Shown: one piece after another, positions 50,847-58,773 of the stretch | Layout of the letters: every line of letters begins with the position of its first letter | Numbering within the stretch: position 1 is the stretch's first letter | Assembly (NCBI RefSeq): GCF_024172185.1 | Contig: NZ_JAMZEC010000001.1 | Location: forward strand, 1,984,001-2,048,000 | Direction: 5' to 3' | Length of the DNA: 64,000 nt | Origin: Nonomuraea roseoviolacea subsp. carminata | Lineage (GTDB): Bacteria; Actinomycetota; Actinomycetes; Streptosporangiales; Streptosporangiaceae | Program-made: the position numbers and the translations under genes | Notes under the pieces: model-generated | Told to the model about the DNA's origin: nothing | Database searches by the model: none | What the model saw: the letters and a program-made list of their open reading frames with translations, nothing else

Positions 50847-51707
50847 ATGCTGGACGTCGTACGGCTACGCGTCCTCGACGCCGTGGCCCGCAAGGGATCC
50901 GTGACGGCCGCCGCCCGGGAGCTGCACTACTCCCAGCCCTCGGTCAGCCACCACCTCGCCCGCCTGGAGGCGGAGACGGGGGCCCGGCTCGTGCAGCGCG
51001 TGGGCCGGGGCATCCGGCTCACCGAGACGGGCCGGCTGCTCGCCGCCCGGGCGGCCGAGATCCTCGCCCGGATCGACGCCACGGCCGACGAGCTGGCCGC
51101 GCACGTCGGCCTGCGCTCCGGCCGGGTGCGGCTGGCGGCGTTCCCGTCGGCGCTGGGCACGTTCGTCCCGGCGGCCGTGACCCGGCTGGCTCGCGACCAC
51201 CCCGGCCTCGAACTGCGGCTGACGGAGACCGAGCCGCCCGAGGCGCTCCGGCTGCTGCGCGCCGGCCGCGCCGACGTGGCGGTCGTCTTCCGCTACGACG
51301 ACACCGCTCCCGAGGACGACGGCATCACCATGGTCCACCTCCTCGACGACCCGAGCATGCTGGTCGCCATCGGCGAGCCCGGCGACCTGACCGCGTACGC
51401 GGACGCCGACTGGATCGCCGGCTGCGACCGGTGCCGCAGCCACCTGCTCGACCTGTGCGCCAAGGCCGGCTTCGAGCCGCGCCTGTCGTTCACCAGCGAC
51501 GACATCGTGGCCGTCCAGGCGCTCGTGGCGGCGGGGATGGGCGTGACCGTGCTGCCCGGCCTCGCGCTGCGCGCGCACCGCCACCCGGACGTCACGGTGG
51601 CCGAGATCCCCGGCTCCACCAGGCACGTCTACGCAGCCGTGTACGGCGAGCCACCCCACCCGCCCGGCACCGAGGCCCTGCTGAAGGCCCTCCGGTCGAG
51701 CCTCTGA
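50847..51707 (+). CDS. LysR-family transcriptional regulator
   Basis: 286 residues, ATG 50847. N-terminal HTH: LDVVRLRVLDAVARKGSVTA then AARELHYSQPSVSHHLARLE. The C-terminal periplasmic-binding-like effector domain runs from about residue 90 (VRLAAFPSALGTFVPAAVTR; GMGVTVLPGLALRAH). It is divergent from the cysteine dioxygenase gene over a 110-bp AT-richer gap, the standard LysR arrangement. Activation of that gene by a thiol or sulfur metabolite is a reasonable model. Confidence 0.92.
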   Translation: MLDVVRLRVLDAVARKGSVTAAARELHYSQPSVSHHLARLEAETGARLVQRVGRGIRLTETGRLLAARAAEILARIDATADELAAHVGLRSGRVRLAAFPSALGTFVPAAVTRLARDHPGLELRLTETEPPEALRLLRAGRADVAVVFRYDDTAPEDDGITMVHLLDDPSMLVAIGEPGDLTAYADADWIAGCDRCRSHLLDLCAKAGFEPRLSFTSDDIVAVQALVAAGMGVTVLPGLALRAHRHPDVTVAEIPGSTRHVYAAVYGEPPHPPGTEALLKALRSSL

Positions 51708-51709
51708 CC

Positions 51710-51988
51710 TCAGAACTCGAAACAGCGGGCGAAGGAGGCGAGGAACGCCAGGGCGGCACCGAGGAAGCCCACCGTGGCAACGGCGAGAGCGATCAGAATC
51801 GAGAACCCGACACCGGGCCTGTAGCGGAGGATGAGCGCTCCTCCGATGAGAACCACACCCGCGACGTACGCGACGAGCTCGAACGGGTATGTGCTGTTAC
51901 ATCGGCCGACTTCGAGCCACACCCCCAGGGCGGCCAGAGCAAGACCGAGCAGCCCCAGGAGCAGCGGCGTCCTTCGTCCCACGGGCAC
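51710..51988 (-). CDS. Small three-helix membrane protein
   Basis: 92 residues from GTG 51988, preceded by GGGGAAAGGGG. Hydrophobic segments: LLLGLLGLALAALGVWLEV, LVAYVAGVVLIGGALIL and FSILIALAVATVGFLGAALA. Two Cys residues (GRCNST and ARCFEF) face the same side if the topology is as drawn. No family recognised. Its stop touches the end of the LysR gene (convergent). Confidence 0.65.
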   Translation of the reverse strand: MPVGRRTPLLLGLLGLALAALGVWLEVGRCNSTYPFELVAYVAGVVLIGGALILRYRPGVGFSILIALAVATVGFLGAALAFLASFARCFEF

Positions 51989-52044
51989 CCCCTTTCCCCA
52001 CGGTTCGACGGAAAAGGCGTTGACCTGGTTCCTACGATGGCCTT

Positions 52045-52680
52045 ATGCCCGATATCGCGACCCTCGCCGTGTTCTGCGCCGCGACCCTGGCCCTGCTCGT
52101 GGTGCCGGGTCCGGCGGTCCTGTTCATCGTCACGCGCAGCGTGGCGCAGGGCCGCTCGGCCGGGCTGGTCTCGGTCCTCGGCGTGCACGCCGGCTCGCTG
52201 GTGCACGTGGCCGCCGCCGCGCTCGGCGTGAGCGCGCTGCTGGCCGCCTCCGCCACGGCGTTCACCGTGGTCAAGTACGCGGGCGTCGCCTACCTGGTCT
52301 GGCTCGGCCTGCGCAAGCTGCTGCACCGCAAGGCCGGCGAGGAGGGCGGGGCGGCTCCCGCGATCGCGCGGCACAGCCGGCGGCGCATGTTCTGGGAGGG
52401 GTTCGTGGTCAACGTGCTCAACCCCAAGACCGCGATCTTCTTCCTGGCGTTCCTGCCGCAGTTCACCGACCGCCACGCGGGGCCGATCGGGCCGCAGATC
52501 CTCCTGCTGGGCGCGCTGTGGATCGCGCTGGGCCTGCTCAGCGACGGCGCGTACGCGCTGACGTCGTCCGCGCTGGCCGGCCGGATCGGGCGCTCGGCGC
52601 GGGCCCGGCGCCGCCTCGACGTCGGCACCGGCGTCGTCTACCTCGGCCTGGCCGCCGTCCTCACGGGCGAGAAGGCGTAG
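52045..52680 (+). CDS. LysE/RhtB-family exporter
   Basis: 211 residues, ATG 52045. Starts TLAVFCAATLALLVVPGPAV with the P-G-P signature. The conserved core is FVVNVLNPKTAIFFLAFLPQ, and DVGTGVVYLGLAAVL is near the C-terminus. Homologous to the exporter at 9092, sharing the same block order. Amino acid or small-metabolite export driven by proton antiport is the family role. It has no adjacent regulator; a 14-bp tandem repeat begins at the base after its stop. Confidence 0.88.
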   Translation: MPDIATLAVFCAATLALLVVPGPAVLFIVTRSVAQGRSAGLVSVLGVHAGSLVHVAAAALGVSALLAASATAFTVVKYAGVAYLVWLGLRKLLHRKAGEEGGAAPAIARHSRRRMFWEGFVVNVLNPKTAIFFLAFLPQFTDRHAGPIGPQILLLGALWIALGLLSDGAYALTSSALAGRIGRSARARRRLDVGTGVVYLGLAAVLTGEKA

Positions 52681-52722
52681 CTCACGAGGCGTGGCTCACG
52701 AGGCGTGGCTCACGAGGCGTGG
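52681..52722. repeat. Three perfect 14-bp tandem repeats between LysE and fadD genes
   Basis: Unit CTCACGAGGCGTGG is repeated three times (52681, 52695, 52709), filling the spacer between convergent genes. The third unit contains the stop codon of the FadD19-like gene (52710-52712). Just inside that gene a second duplication, CCTGCCCCGCGG, is present twice and encodes the repeated C-terminal AGQAPAGQAHAS. Confidence 0.88.
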
Positions 52723-54323
52723 GCCTGCCCCGCGGGGGCCTGCCCCGCGGAGGCCGCCTCGGCGGTCTCCCGCGCCCACCGGTAGTCGGCCTTGCCCGCC
52801 GGCGAGCGCACCATCTCCGCGACGAACGCGTACGTCCGCGGCACCTTGAACCCCGACAGCCGCTCCCGGCAGTGCGCGTCCAGCTCGGCGGCCGTCACCG
52901 TGACGCCGGTCCGCGGCTCGACCACGGCCGCCACCCTGCTCCCCCACCGCTCGTCGGGCACCCCGGTGACCACCGCGTCGAAGACCGCCGGATGCCCCTT
53001 GAGCACCGCCTCGACCTCCTCGGGGAACACCTTCTCCCCGCCGGTGTTGACGCACTGCGAGCCCCGGCCGAACACGCTGACTGTGCCGTCCGGCTCCACC
53101 GTGGCGAGGTCGCCCGTCAGCAGCCACCGCGTCCCCTCGGCGTCCGTGACGAACGTGCGGGCCGTCTTGTCCGGGTCGTTGTAGTAGCCGAAGGCGATCC
53201 GCCCGGCCTTGGCCACGGTGCCGAGCTGCCCGGAGCCGGGCTCGACCGGCCGCAGCCGCTCGTCGAGCACCGCGATGCCGTCGTTCGGCCGGTAGCGCAG
53301 GCCCTTCTCCGGGGTCGAACCGGGCACGCCCGAGGCCGTGAAGCCCGACTCGGTCGAGCCGAAGTTGTCGAGGATCATCACGTGGGGCAGCAGCTCCTGG
53401 AGCCGGTCGCGGACCGAGCCGCTGAGGATGGCCCCGGTGGAGCTGAGCACGCCGAGCGACGACAGGTCGCGGCCGCCGCGGGCCAGCTCCTCGGCCAGGG
53501 GCCGGGCCATCGCGTCGCCGGTGATGTTCATCGTGAACACCTTCTCCCGCTCGACCGCCCGCCACACGTCCGCGGCGTCGAACCTGCGCACGTACACCAG
53601 CGTCGCCGCCATCCAGAAGCCGATGAACGTGGCCATCTGCGCGGCCCCGTGCATGAGCGGCGGCGTGGCCATCATGACCAGCGGTCCGGCCGCGGCCGCC
53701 GCCCGCACCACCTCCTCGGGCGTGGCGCGCGGCTCGCCGTACGGGTTGCCGCCGCCGAAGGCCATGAACATGTCCTCGACCCGCCACATGGCGCCCTTGG
53801 GCATGCCGGTCGTGCCGCCGGTGTAGATGATGTAGACGTCCTGTCCGGAGCGCGGCGCGAAGCCGCGCTCGGCCTTGCCGCTCTCCAGCGCCATCCAGTA
53901 CGGCACCGCGTCCGCCACGGCCGGGGGGCCGCCCACGGCGACGAGGTGGCGCAGCGTCGGCACGTCCTTGGCCACGGCCGCGACCCGGGGCTCGAACTCG
54001 ACGTCGTAGATCAGGGCCCGCAGGTCGGAGTCGCGGTAGAGGTAGAGCAGCTCGGACTCGACGTAACGGTAGTTGACGTTGATCGGCACGGCCCGGATCT
54101 TCAGCGCGGCCAGCAGCCCGGCGACGTACTCCACGCCGTTGTACAGGTGCAGCCCCACGTGCTGGCCGGGCTCGACGCCGCGCTCCAGCAGGAAGTGCGC
54201 CAGCCGGTTGGCCTCGGCGTCCAGCTCGGCGTAGGTGCGCCGCTCCTCGCCGCAGACGACGGCCACCCGGTCCCCGGCGACGTCGGCGACGCCCTCGAAC
54301 AGGTCGGCGTGGTTGAACTCCAT
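52710..54323 (-). CDS. FadD19-like steroid-side-chain acyl-CoA synthetase
   Basis: 537 residues; ATG 54323 overlaps the stop of the Ltp3-like gene by one base. ANL superfamily motifs: A3 YIIYTGGTTGMPKGAMW, A5 DNFGSTESGFTASG, A7 LLTGDLATVEPDGT, A8 GRGSQCVNTGGEKVFPEEVE, and the A10 lysine in RSPAGKADYRWA. The whole sequence, including NVNYRYVESELLYLYRDSD and MHGAAQMATFIGFWM, follows the mycobacterial/rhodococcal FadD19 type more than generic long-chain ligases, as far as I can compare from memory. FadD19 activates the carboxylated C26/C24-branched sterol side chain to the CoA ester. It is the last gene of the operon. Confidence 0.8.
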   Translation of the reverse strand: MEFNHADLFEGVADVAGDRVAVVCGEERRTYAELDAEANRLAHFLLERGVEPGQHVGLHLYNGVEYVAGLLAALKIRAVPINVNYRYVESELLYLYRDSDLRALIYDVEFEPRVAAVAKDVPTLRHLVAVGGPPAVADAVPYWMALESGKAERGFAPRSGQDVYIIYTGGTTGMPKGAMWRVEDMFMAFGGGNPYGEPRATPEEVVRAAAAAGPLVMMATPPLMHGAAQMATFIGFWMAATLVYVRRFDAADVWRAVEREKVFTMNITGDAMARPLAEELARGGRDLSSLGVLSSTGAILSGSVRDRLQELLPHVMILDNFGSTESGFTASGVPGSTPEKGLRYRPNDGIAVLDERLRPVEPGSGQLGTVAKAGRIAFGYYNDPDKTARTFVTDAEGTRWLLTGDLATVEPDGTVSVFGRGSQCVNTGGEKVFPEEVEAVLKGHPAVFDAVVTGVPDERWGSRVAAVVEPRTGVTVTAAELDAHCRERLSGFKVPRTYAFVAEMVRSPAGKADYRWARETAEAASAGQAPAGQAHAS

Positions 54324-55471
54324 CAGGGCCGCTCCCGTCCGACGATCCACATCGCGAAGAACTGGGCGCCGCCGCCGTAGGCGTGCCCGAGCGCCAGCCG
54401 CGCGCCGTCGACCTGGTGCTCGCCGGCCATGCCGCGCACCTGGAGCGCCGCCTCGGCGAACCTGATCAGCCCGGAGGCGCCGATCGGGTTGCTGGACAGC
54501 ACGCCGCCGGAGGCGTTCCACGGGATGTCGCCGTCGAGCGCGGTGGCGCCGGACTCGGTGAGCTTCCAGCCCTCGCCCTCGGCGGCGAAGCCGAGGTTCT
54601 CCAGCCACATCGGCTCGTACCAGGAGAACGGCACGTACACCTCGGCCACGTCGATCTGCCGGCGCGGGTCGGTGACGCCGGCCTGCCGGTAGACGTCGGC
54701 GGCGCAGTCCTTGCCGCCCTGCGGGTTCACGGTGTCGCGGCCGGCCCGGAAGATCGGCTCGGAGCGCATGGCGGTGCCGTGGACCCAGGCGGGCGTGCCG
54801 GTCACGGCCGACTCGGAGGCCAGCACCATCGCGCACGCGCCGTCGCTGGACGGGCAGGTCTCCAGGTAGCGGATCGGCTCCCACAACATGGGCGTCGACT
54901 CGACCATGGCCCGGTCGATGCCCGGGATCTTGAGGTGGGCGTAGGGGTTCTTCAGCGCGTTGAGCCGGTCCTTGACCGCCACCAGCGTGCCGATGTGGTC
55001 GGGGGCGCCGGTCCTGCGCATGTACTCCCTGATGTGCGGGGCGAAGTAGCCGCCCGCACCGACCACCAGCGAGGCGTTGAACGGCAGATGCGTGGACAGG
55101 GCCCAGGTGGCGTTCGACTCCGACTGCTTCTCGAAGGCCACGACCAGCACCCGGTCGTGGACGCCGCCCTGCACGAGGCTCGCGCCGACCAGCGCGGTGG
55201 AGCCGCCGACGCTGCCCGCGGTGTGGACGCGCATCATCGGCTTGCCGGCCGCGCCGAGCGCGTCGGCGAGGTACGCCTCGGGCATCATGACGCCCTCGAA
55301 CAGGTCGGGCGCCTTGCCGACGACGACGGCGTCGATGTCCTTGAACGTCAGGCCGGCGTCCTCCAGCGCCCGGAGCGCGGCCTCGCGCACCAGCCCGGCG
55401 ATCGACACGTCGCGGCGCTTGGTCGTGTAGCGGGTCTGCCCCACACCGATCACGGCACAGCGGTTTCCCAT
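54323..55471 (-). CDS. Ltp3-like thiolase-fold lipid transfer protein (sterol side-chain aldolase candidate)
   Basis: 382 residues, ATG 55471. Thiolase-fold protein of the SCP-x type: CAVIGVGQTRYTTKRRDVSI, DIDAVVVGKAPDLFEGVMMP, RVHTAGSVGGSTALVGASLV, VNPQGGKDCAADVYRQAGV and NASGGVLSSNPIGASGLIRF. The usual thiolase nucleophile Cys position reads HTAGSVGG, without Cys, so it is not a normal thiolase. Closest remembered relatives are Ltp3 (Rv3523) of M. tuberculosis. ltp3 and ltp4 in Rhodococcus are needed for C-24-branched sterol side chains, probably for retro-aldol cleavage with a DUF35 partner. It lies between the ltp4- and fadD19-like genes. Confidence 0.82.
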   Translation of the reverse strand: MGNRCAVIGVGQTRYTTKRRDVSIAGLVREAALRALEDAGLTFKDIDAVVVGKAPDLFEGVMMPEAYLADALGAAGKPMMRVHTAGSVGGSTALVGASLVQGGVHDRVLVVAFEKQSESNATWALSTHLPFNASLVVGAGGYFAPHIREYMRRTGAPDHIGTLVAVKDRLNALKNPYAHLKIPGIDRAMVESTPMLWEPIRYLETCPSSDGACAMVLASESAVTGTPAWVHGTAMRSEPIFRAGRDTVNPQGGKDCAADVYRQAGVTDPRRQIDVAEVYVPFSWYEPMWLENLGFAAEGEGWKLTESGATALDGDIPWNASGGVLSSNPIGASGLIRFAEAALQVRGMAGEHQVDGARLALGHAYGGGAQFFAMWIVGRERP

Positions 55472-55472
55472 C

Positions 55473-56516
55473 TCAAGCCTCCAGGACCGTGACGAGGTTG
55501 TGCTGCAGGCAGGGGCCGCCCGCGGCGTGGCCGACGGTGCGCGAGGCGGTGCCGTCGTGGATGCGCCGGGCCGCCTCGCCGATGCGGATGAGCCCGGCGG
55601 CCATGACGGGGTTGGCCGCCAGCGGGCCGCCGGACGGGTTGACCACCGTGTCGGCGGGCAGCTCCAGCGCCCGGCGCAGGACGATCTCCTCGTGGGCGAA
55701 CTGGGTGTGCAGCTCGGCCACCTCGACCGGACCCTTGCCGACCCCCGCGGCCCGTGCGGCGTCGGCCGCGGAGACCGACCGGGCGAGATCCCGCATCCCC
55801 AGGTAGTGCGGCTCGACGCGATGGGCGATGCCGGTGATGTGCGCCGGACGCGCGCACAGCTCAGCGACCGCGTCGCCGGCCGCGAGCACCACCGCCGCCG
55901 CGCCGTCGGTGATCGGCGCGACGTCCGATGCGCGCAACGGCGCGAGGTCCGATGCGCGCAACGGCGCGACCACGCCGTCGTCCGTGAGCTCGTCCGGCAG
56001 GTCCAGCGCGTACGGGTTGTCCCGCCCGGCGGCCCGGCTGCGCCGCACGATCGCGTCCAGCTCGGCCCGGTCCGCGCGCACGGCGGCGGCCTGGAGCGCG
56101 GCGAAGGACACCTGGTCGAGGCCGAGGGGCGCCAGGTAGTACGGGTCGAGCTGGAGCGTCATGATCGAGCGCAGGTCGCCGAGCGACGACTTGCCGAAGC
56201 CGTAGACCAGGGCGGTGTCGACGTCGCCGTGCTGGAGCCGCACCCACGCCTCGTACAGCGCCCAGGCGCCGTCCATCTCGACGTGGCTCTCGGAGATCGG
56301 CGGCCAGGCGCCGAGCGCGTCGAGCGCGGAGACGAACGAGAACGGCGCGCCCGCGAGGTAGTCGCAGCTCCCCGAGCAGGTGAAGCCGAACCTGCGCAGG
56401 CCCGTCCGCTCCTTGACCTCCTCGATGACCGGCAGGATAAGTTCGGGCTCCGACACGCCGGTGTCGTGGCCGGTGTGCCGGGTCTGGGCGAAGGCGACGA
56501 TGGCCACGTCTCTCAT
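55473..56516 (-). CDS. Ltp4-like thiolase-fold protein
   Basis: 347 residues; ATG 56516 with GAGGGAG upstream. Features: DVAIVAFAQTRHTGHDTGVS, RFGFTCSGSCDYLAGAPFSF (Cys-containing loop), APITDGAAAVVLAAGDAVAE and VNPSGGPLAANPVMAAGLIR with the conserved G-G-P loop. It pairs with the Ltp3-like protein as in mycobacterial ltp4-ltp3 (Rv3522-Rv3523). A perfect 24-bp tandem duplication adds one extra APLRASD-type unit in the middle. The TnpB element now separates this gene from its expected upstream neighbour, the DUF35 gene. Its ribosome-binding site survives at the element boundary, but transcription may have to pass through antisense DNA. Confidence 0.8.
   Translation of the reverse strand: MRDVAIVAFAQTRHTGHDTGVSEPELILPVIEEVKERTGLRRFGFTCSGSCDYLAGAPFSFVSALDALGAWPPISESHVEMDGAWALYEAWVRLQHGDVDTALVYGFGKSSLGDLRSIMTLQLDPYYLAPLGLDQVSFAALQAAAVRADRAELDAIVRRSRAAGRDNPYALDLPDELTDDGVVAPLRASDLAPLRASDVAPITDGAAAVVLAAGDAVAELCARPAHITGIAHRVEPHYLGMRDLARSVSAADAARAAGVGKGPVEVAELHTQFAHEEIVLRRALELPADTVVNPSGGPLAANPVMAAGLIRIGEAARRIHDGTASRTVGHAAGGPCLQHNLVTVLEA
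55922..55969 (-). repeat. 24-bp tandem duplication inside the Ltp4-like gene
   Basis: Two units (55922-55945 and 55946-55969) differ at one base. Each contains GTCCGATGCGCGCAACGGCG and encodes APLRASD plus one residue. The frame is preserved. It lies in a surface loop before the APITDGAAAVV strand. Confidence 0.85.
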
Positions 56517-56633
56517 CGAAACTCCCTCAGTGTGGGGACGCCCGCCTTCAGGTACGCAAGACAAGACGGAACAACGCCACAGGATCGAAGTTCTGAACGA
56601 CATCTGACTGGTCGGGGCGATAAAGTGTGCGGG

Positions 56634-57740
56634 GTGACGCAGATCGTGAAGCGGTCCTACAAGTACCGCTTTCACCCGAATTCCCGGCAGGTCGAAGAGC
56701 TTGCCCGGACGTTCGGCTGTGTCCGCCTCGTCTACAACATGGCCCTGGAAGAACGTACTCGCGCCTACACACTGAATGGCCGCCGCATTTCTTACGCCGA
56801 GTCCTCGGCCGCGCTGACGGCGTGGAAACGCAGTGGTGACTACGAATTCCTGTCGGAGGTGTCCAGCGTCCCGTTGCAGCAGGCACTGCGCCACTTGCAG
56901 GCGGCATTCGCGAACTTCTTCGCCAAACGCGCCAAATACCCGACGTTTAAGTCGCGCAAGAAGTCGCGCCTGTCGGCCGAGTACACCCGCAGCGCTTTCC
57001 GCTGGCGCCACGGGCACTTGACGCTGGCGAAAATGGACGCGCCGCTGAACATCGTGTGGTCCCGTCCGCTGCCCAAAGGCGCCGAACCCTCCACGGTCAC
57101 CGTGTCGATGGACGCGGCCGGACGCTGGTTCGTGTCGATCCTGGTCGAAGAGACGATCGAACCTTTCGCACCGGCCGAGCAGACGGTTGGCGTGGACGCG
57201 GGTATCACAACGCTGGTCACCCTCTCGACCGGCGATAAGATCGCCAACCCCAAATACGAGCGGACCGACCGGCGTAGGCTGGCCAAGGCTCAGCGGGCGC
57301 TCGCCCGTAAAACCAAGGGCTCGAGCAACCGCGCCAAGGCCCGATTGCGTGTGGCCCGCGTGTACGCCCGGATCACCGATCGACGCCGAGACTTCCTGCA
57401 GAAATTGTCCACACGGCTTGTTCGCGAGAACCAAGTGATTGCCGTGGAAGACCTGGCCGTCCGCAACATGGTGAAGAACGGAAAGCTTGCTCGCGCCATC
57501 TCTGACGCGGCCTGGCGGGAACTGCGGGCTATGCTGGAGTACAAGGCGCGGTGGTACGGCCGCGAGGTGATCACGGTGGACCGCTGGTTCCCTTCCTCCA
57601 AGCTGTGTTCGGCATGTGGAACCTTGCACGACAAAATGCCGCTGGACGTCCGAACCTGGCAGTGCGCCTGTGGCGCAATCCATGACCGGGACGTCAACGC
57701 GGCGAGGAATATCTTGGCCGCCGGGCTGGTGGACAAGTAA
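56634..57740 (+). CDS. tnpB: TnpB RNA-guided endonuclease
   Basis: 368 residues from GTG 56634. Starts with the typical QIVKRSYKYRFHPNSRQVEE, then GCVRLVYNMALEER. The RuvC-like catalytic triad is intact: D188 in TVGVDAGITTL, E272 in VIAVEDLAV, D353 in HDRDVNAARN. A zinc ribbon has C325, C328, C344 and C346 (LCSACG, CACG). TnpB uses an RNA made from the element's own right end to cut DNA next to a short TAM motif and helps the element persist. Length and residues indicate a functional nuclease. It is encoded antisense to the sterol operon. Confidence 0.92.
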   Translation: MTQIVKRSYKYRFHPNSRQVEELARTFGCVRLVYNMALEERTRAYTLNGRRISYAESSAALTAWKRSGDYEFLSEVSSVPLQQALRHLQAAFANFFAKRAKYPTFKSRKKSRLSAEYTRSAFRWRHGHLTLAKMDAPLNIVWSRPLPKGAEPSTVTVSMDAAGRWFVSILVEETIEPFAPAEQTVGVDAGITTLVTLSTGDKIANPKYERTDRRRLAKAQRALARKTKGSSNRAKARLRVARVYARITDRRRDFLQKLSTRLVRENQVIAVEDLAVRNMVKNGKLARAISDAAWRELRAMLEYKARWYGREVITVDRWFPSSKLCSACGTLHDKMPLDVRTWQCACGAIHDRDVNAARNILAAGLVDK

Positions 57741-57746
57741 AACGCT

Positions 57747-57845
57747 TGTGGAGCTGATGCAAGACCTCAAGAGGAGTCCTCCTCGGCTGGCGGTCGGCGG
57801 TGAAGCAGGAATCCTTTCCCTTCACTTCAGGGAGGGAGCAGTCAA
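57747..57845 (+). ncRNA. Right end / putative omega-RNA (reRNA) of the TnpB element
   Basis: It directly follows tnpB. It contains AAGACCTCAAG (57761-57771), the 16-mer GGCGGTGAAGCAGGAA (57796-57811), a CCCTTCACTTCAGGGAGGG hairpin and the terminal AGTCAA (57840-57845). These blocks recur in the orphan right end at 34228-34345. In related elements the RNA covers the 3' end of tnpB plus this segment, and the guide is read from the flanking DNA. Here that flank is the 3' end of the DUF35 gene. The exact RNA ends are not known. Confidence 0.65.
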
Positions 57846-58744
57846 GACAGCTCCGCGTCTTCCTCGCCGGTGGGGGTGAACCACCGGACGTTCGCCATGG
57901 ACAGCGTCCGCTCGCTCTCCGGGACCCACTCGGCGCGCACCCGCATGCCCTGGCGCACCTCGTGCGCGGGCACGCCGCCGACGAGCGCGATCATGGGGAT
58001 GTCCGCGCCGTCGAGCAGGATGTACGCCGAGACGAACGGCACCTCGGGGGCCCGCGGGTCGGGCAGGTTGTTGATGGCGAACGTGGTGATCGTGCCGGTG
58101 TCGGGCAGCTCGACCTGCTCGGCGATGCGGCTGCCGCACCCGGGGCAGGAGGCCCGGAAGGGCACGTACACCTTGGCGCAGGCGGGGCACCGCCCGCCGA
58201 GGAAGACGCCGCGCCGGACACCTTCGAGGAAGGTCCGCAGCGCGCCGCCCGCCTGGATGCGGTACTCCGGCCGCACCGGCGAGACGATCATCGTCACCTC
58301 GGGCCGGAAGCACGCGATGTCGGTGATCCCGCCCTCGCGCCGCTCCCGCCACACCGGCCAGACGCGGGTGCCGGGCCGCAGCGCCTTGGGGTCGCCGGCG
58401 TCCACCGCGTGGACGAGCGCCGTGTCCGCGCCGTCCAGCCTGATCAGCGCCCAGGCGAACGGCCGGTCGAGCGGGTGCTCGGGGCGGGGCTCCTGGACCC
58501 ACGCCGACGCGGTCACCGTGCCGGCCGGTCCGACCTCGACGTAGTCGTCCGTGACGGGGTCGCCGGTCGCCGGGTCGTACTCCAGGGGCGGCACCAGCAC
58601 CCGGCCCTCGGCGGTCCTGACCCCGACGATCCGGCCCGCGCGCAGCTCCGTGAGGAAGCGCCCGATCACCGGCCCCGTGCTCCGGGTGTACCCGCCGGGG
58701 AACTCCAGCACATGCCGGGCGACCAGCGGCTCGCTCGTCTCCAC
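57842..58744 (-). CDS. DUF35 OB-fold/zinc-ribbon acyl-CoA-associated protein
   Basis: 300 residues from GTG 58744 (GGGGAGG five bases upstream); an ATG at 58774 overlapping the previous stop is an alternative. The C-terminal half has the rubredoxin-like zinc ribbon GGRCPACAKVYVPFRASCPG then CGSR, followed by the OB-fold (GTITTFAINNLPDPRAPEVP). The N-terminal half is a second OB-fold/MaoC-like region (LVPPLEYDPATGDPV). DUF35 proteins partner Ltp-type aldolases, as Rv3521 sits beside Ltp4/Ltp3. The stop codon TGA is the complement of TCA in the TnpB element's terminal TCAA, so the last residues may have been changed by insertion. Confidence 0.82.
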   Translation of the reverse strand: METSEPLVARHVLEFPGGYTRSTGPVIGRFLTELRAGRIVGVRTAEGRVLVPPLEYDPATGDPVTDDYVEVGPAGTVTASAWVQEPRPEHPLDRPFAWALIRLDGADTALVHAVDAGDPKALRPGTRVWPVWRERREGGITDIACFRPEVTMIVSPVRPEYRIQAGGALRTFLEGVRRGVFLGGRCPACAKVYVPFRASCPGCGSRIAEQVELPDTGTITTFAINNLPDPRAPEVPFVSAYILLDGADIPMIALVGGVPAHEVRQGMRVRAEWVPESERTLSMANVRWFTPTGEEDAELS

Positions 58745-58773
58745 ACGCCCTCCCCTTCGTTGCCTGGTTGTCA

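Larger units (their letters stand above)
56526..57845 (+). mobile_element. TnpB-only IS200/IS605-type element
   Basis: About 1.3 kb, opposite in strand to the surrounding operon. The right end is defined by the GGGAGGGAGCAGTCAA block ending near 57845. The left end is only bracketed, between the ltp4 ribosome-binding site (about 56525) and tnpB. Only tnpB is present, with no tnpA, so it would need a Y1 transposase in trans. Insertion separates DUF35 and ltp4, which are adjacent in other actinobacteria. Ends are subterminal hairpins, not inverted repeats, and no target duplication is expected for this class. Confidence 0.75.
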
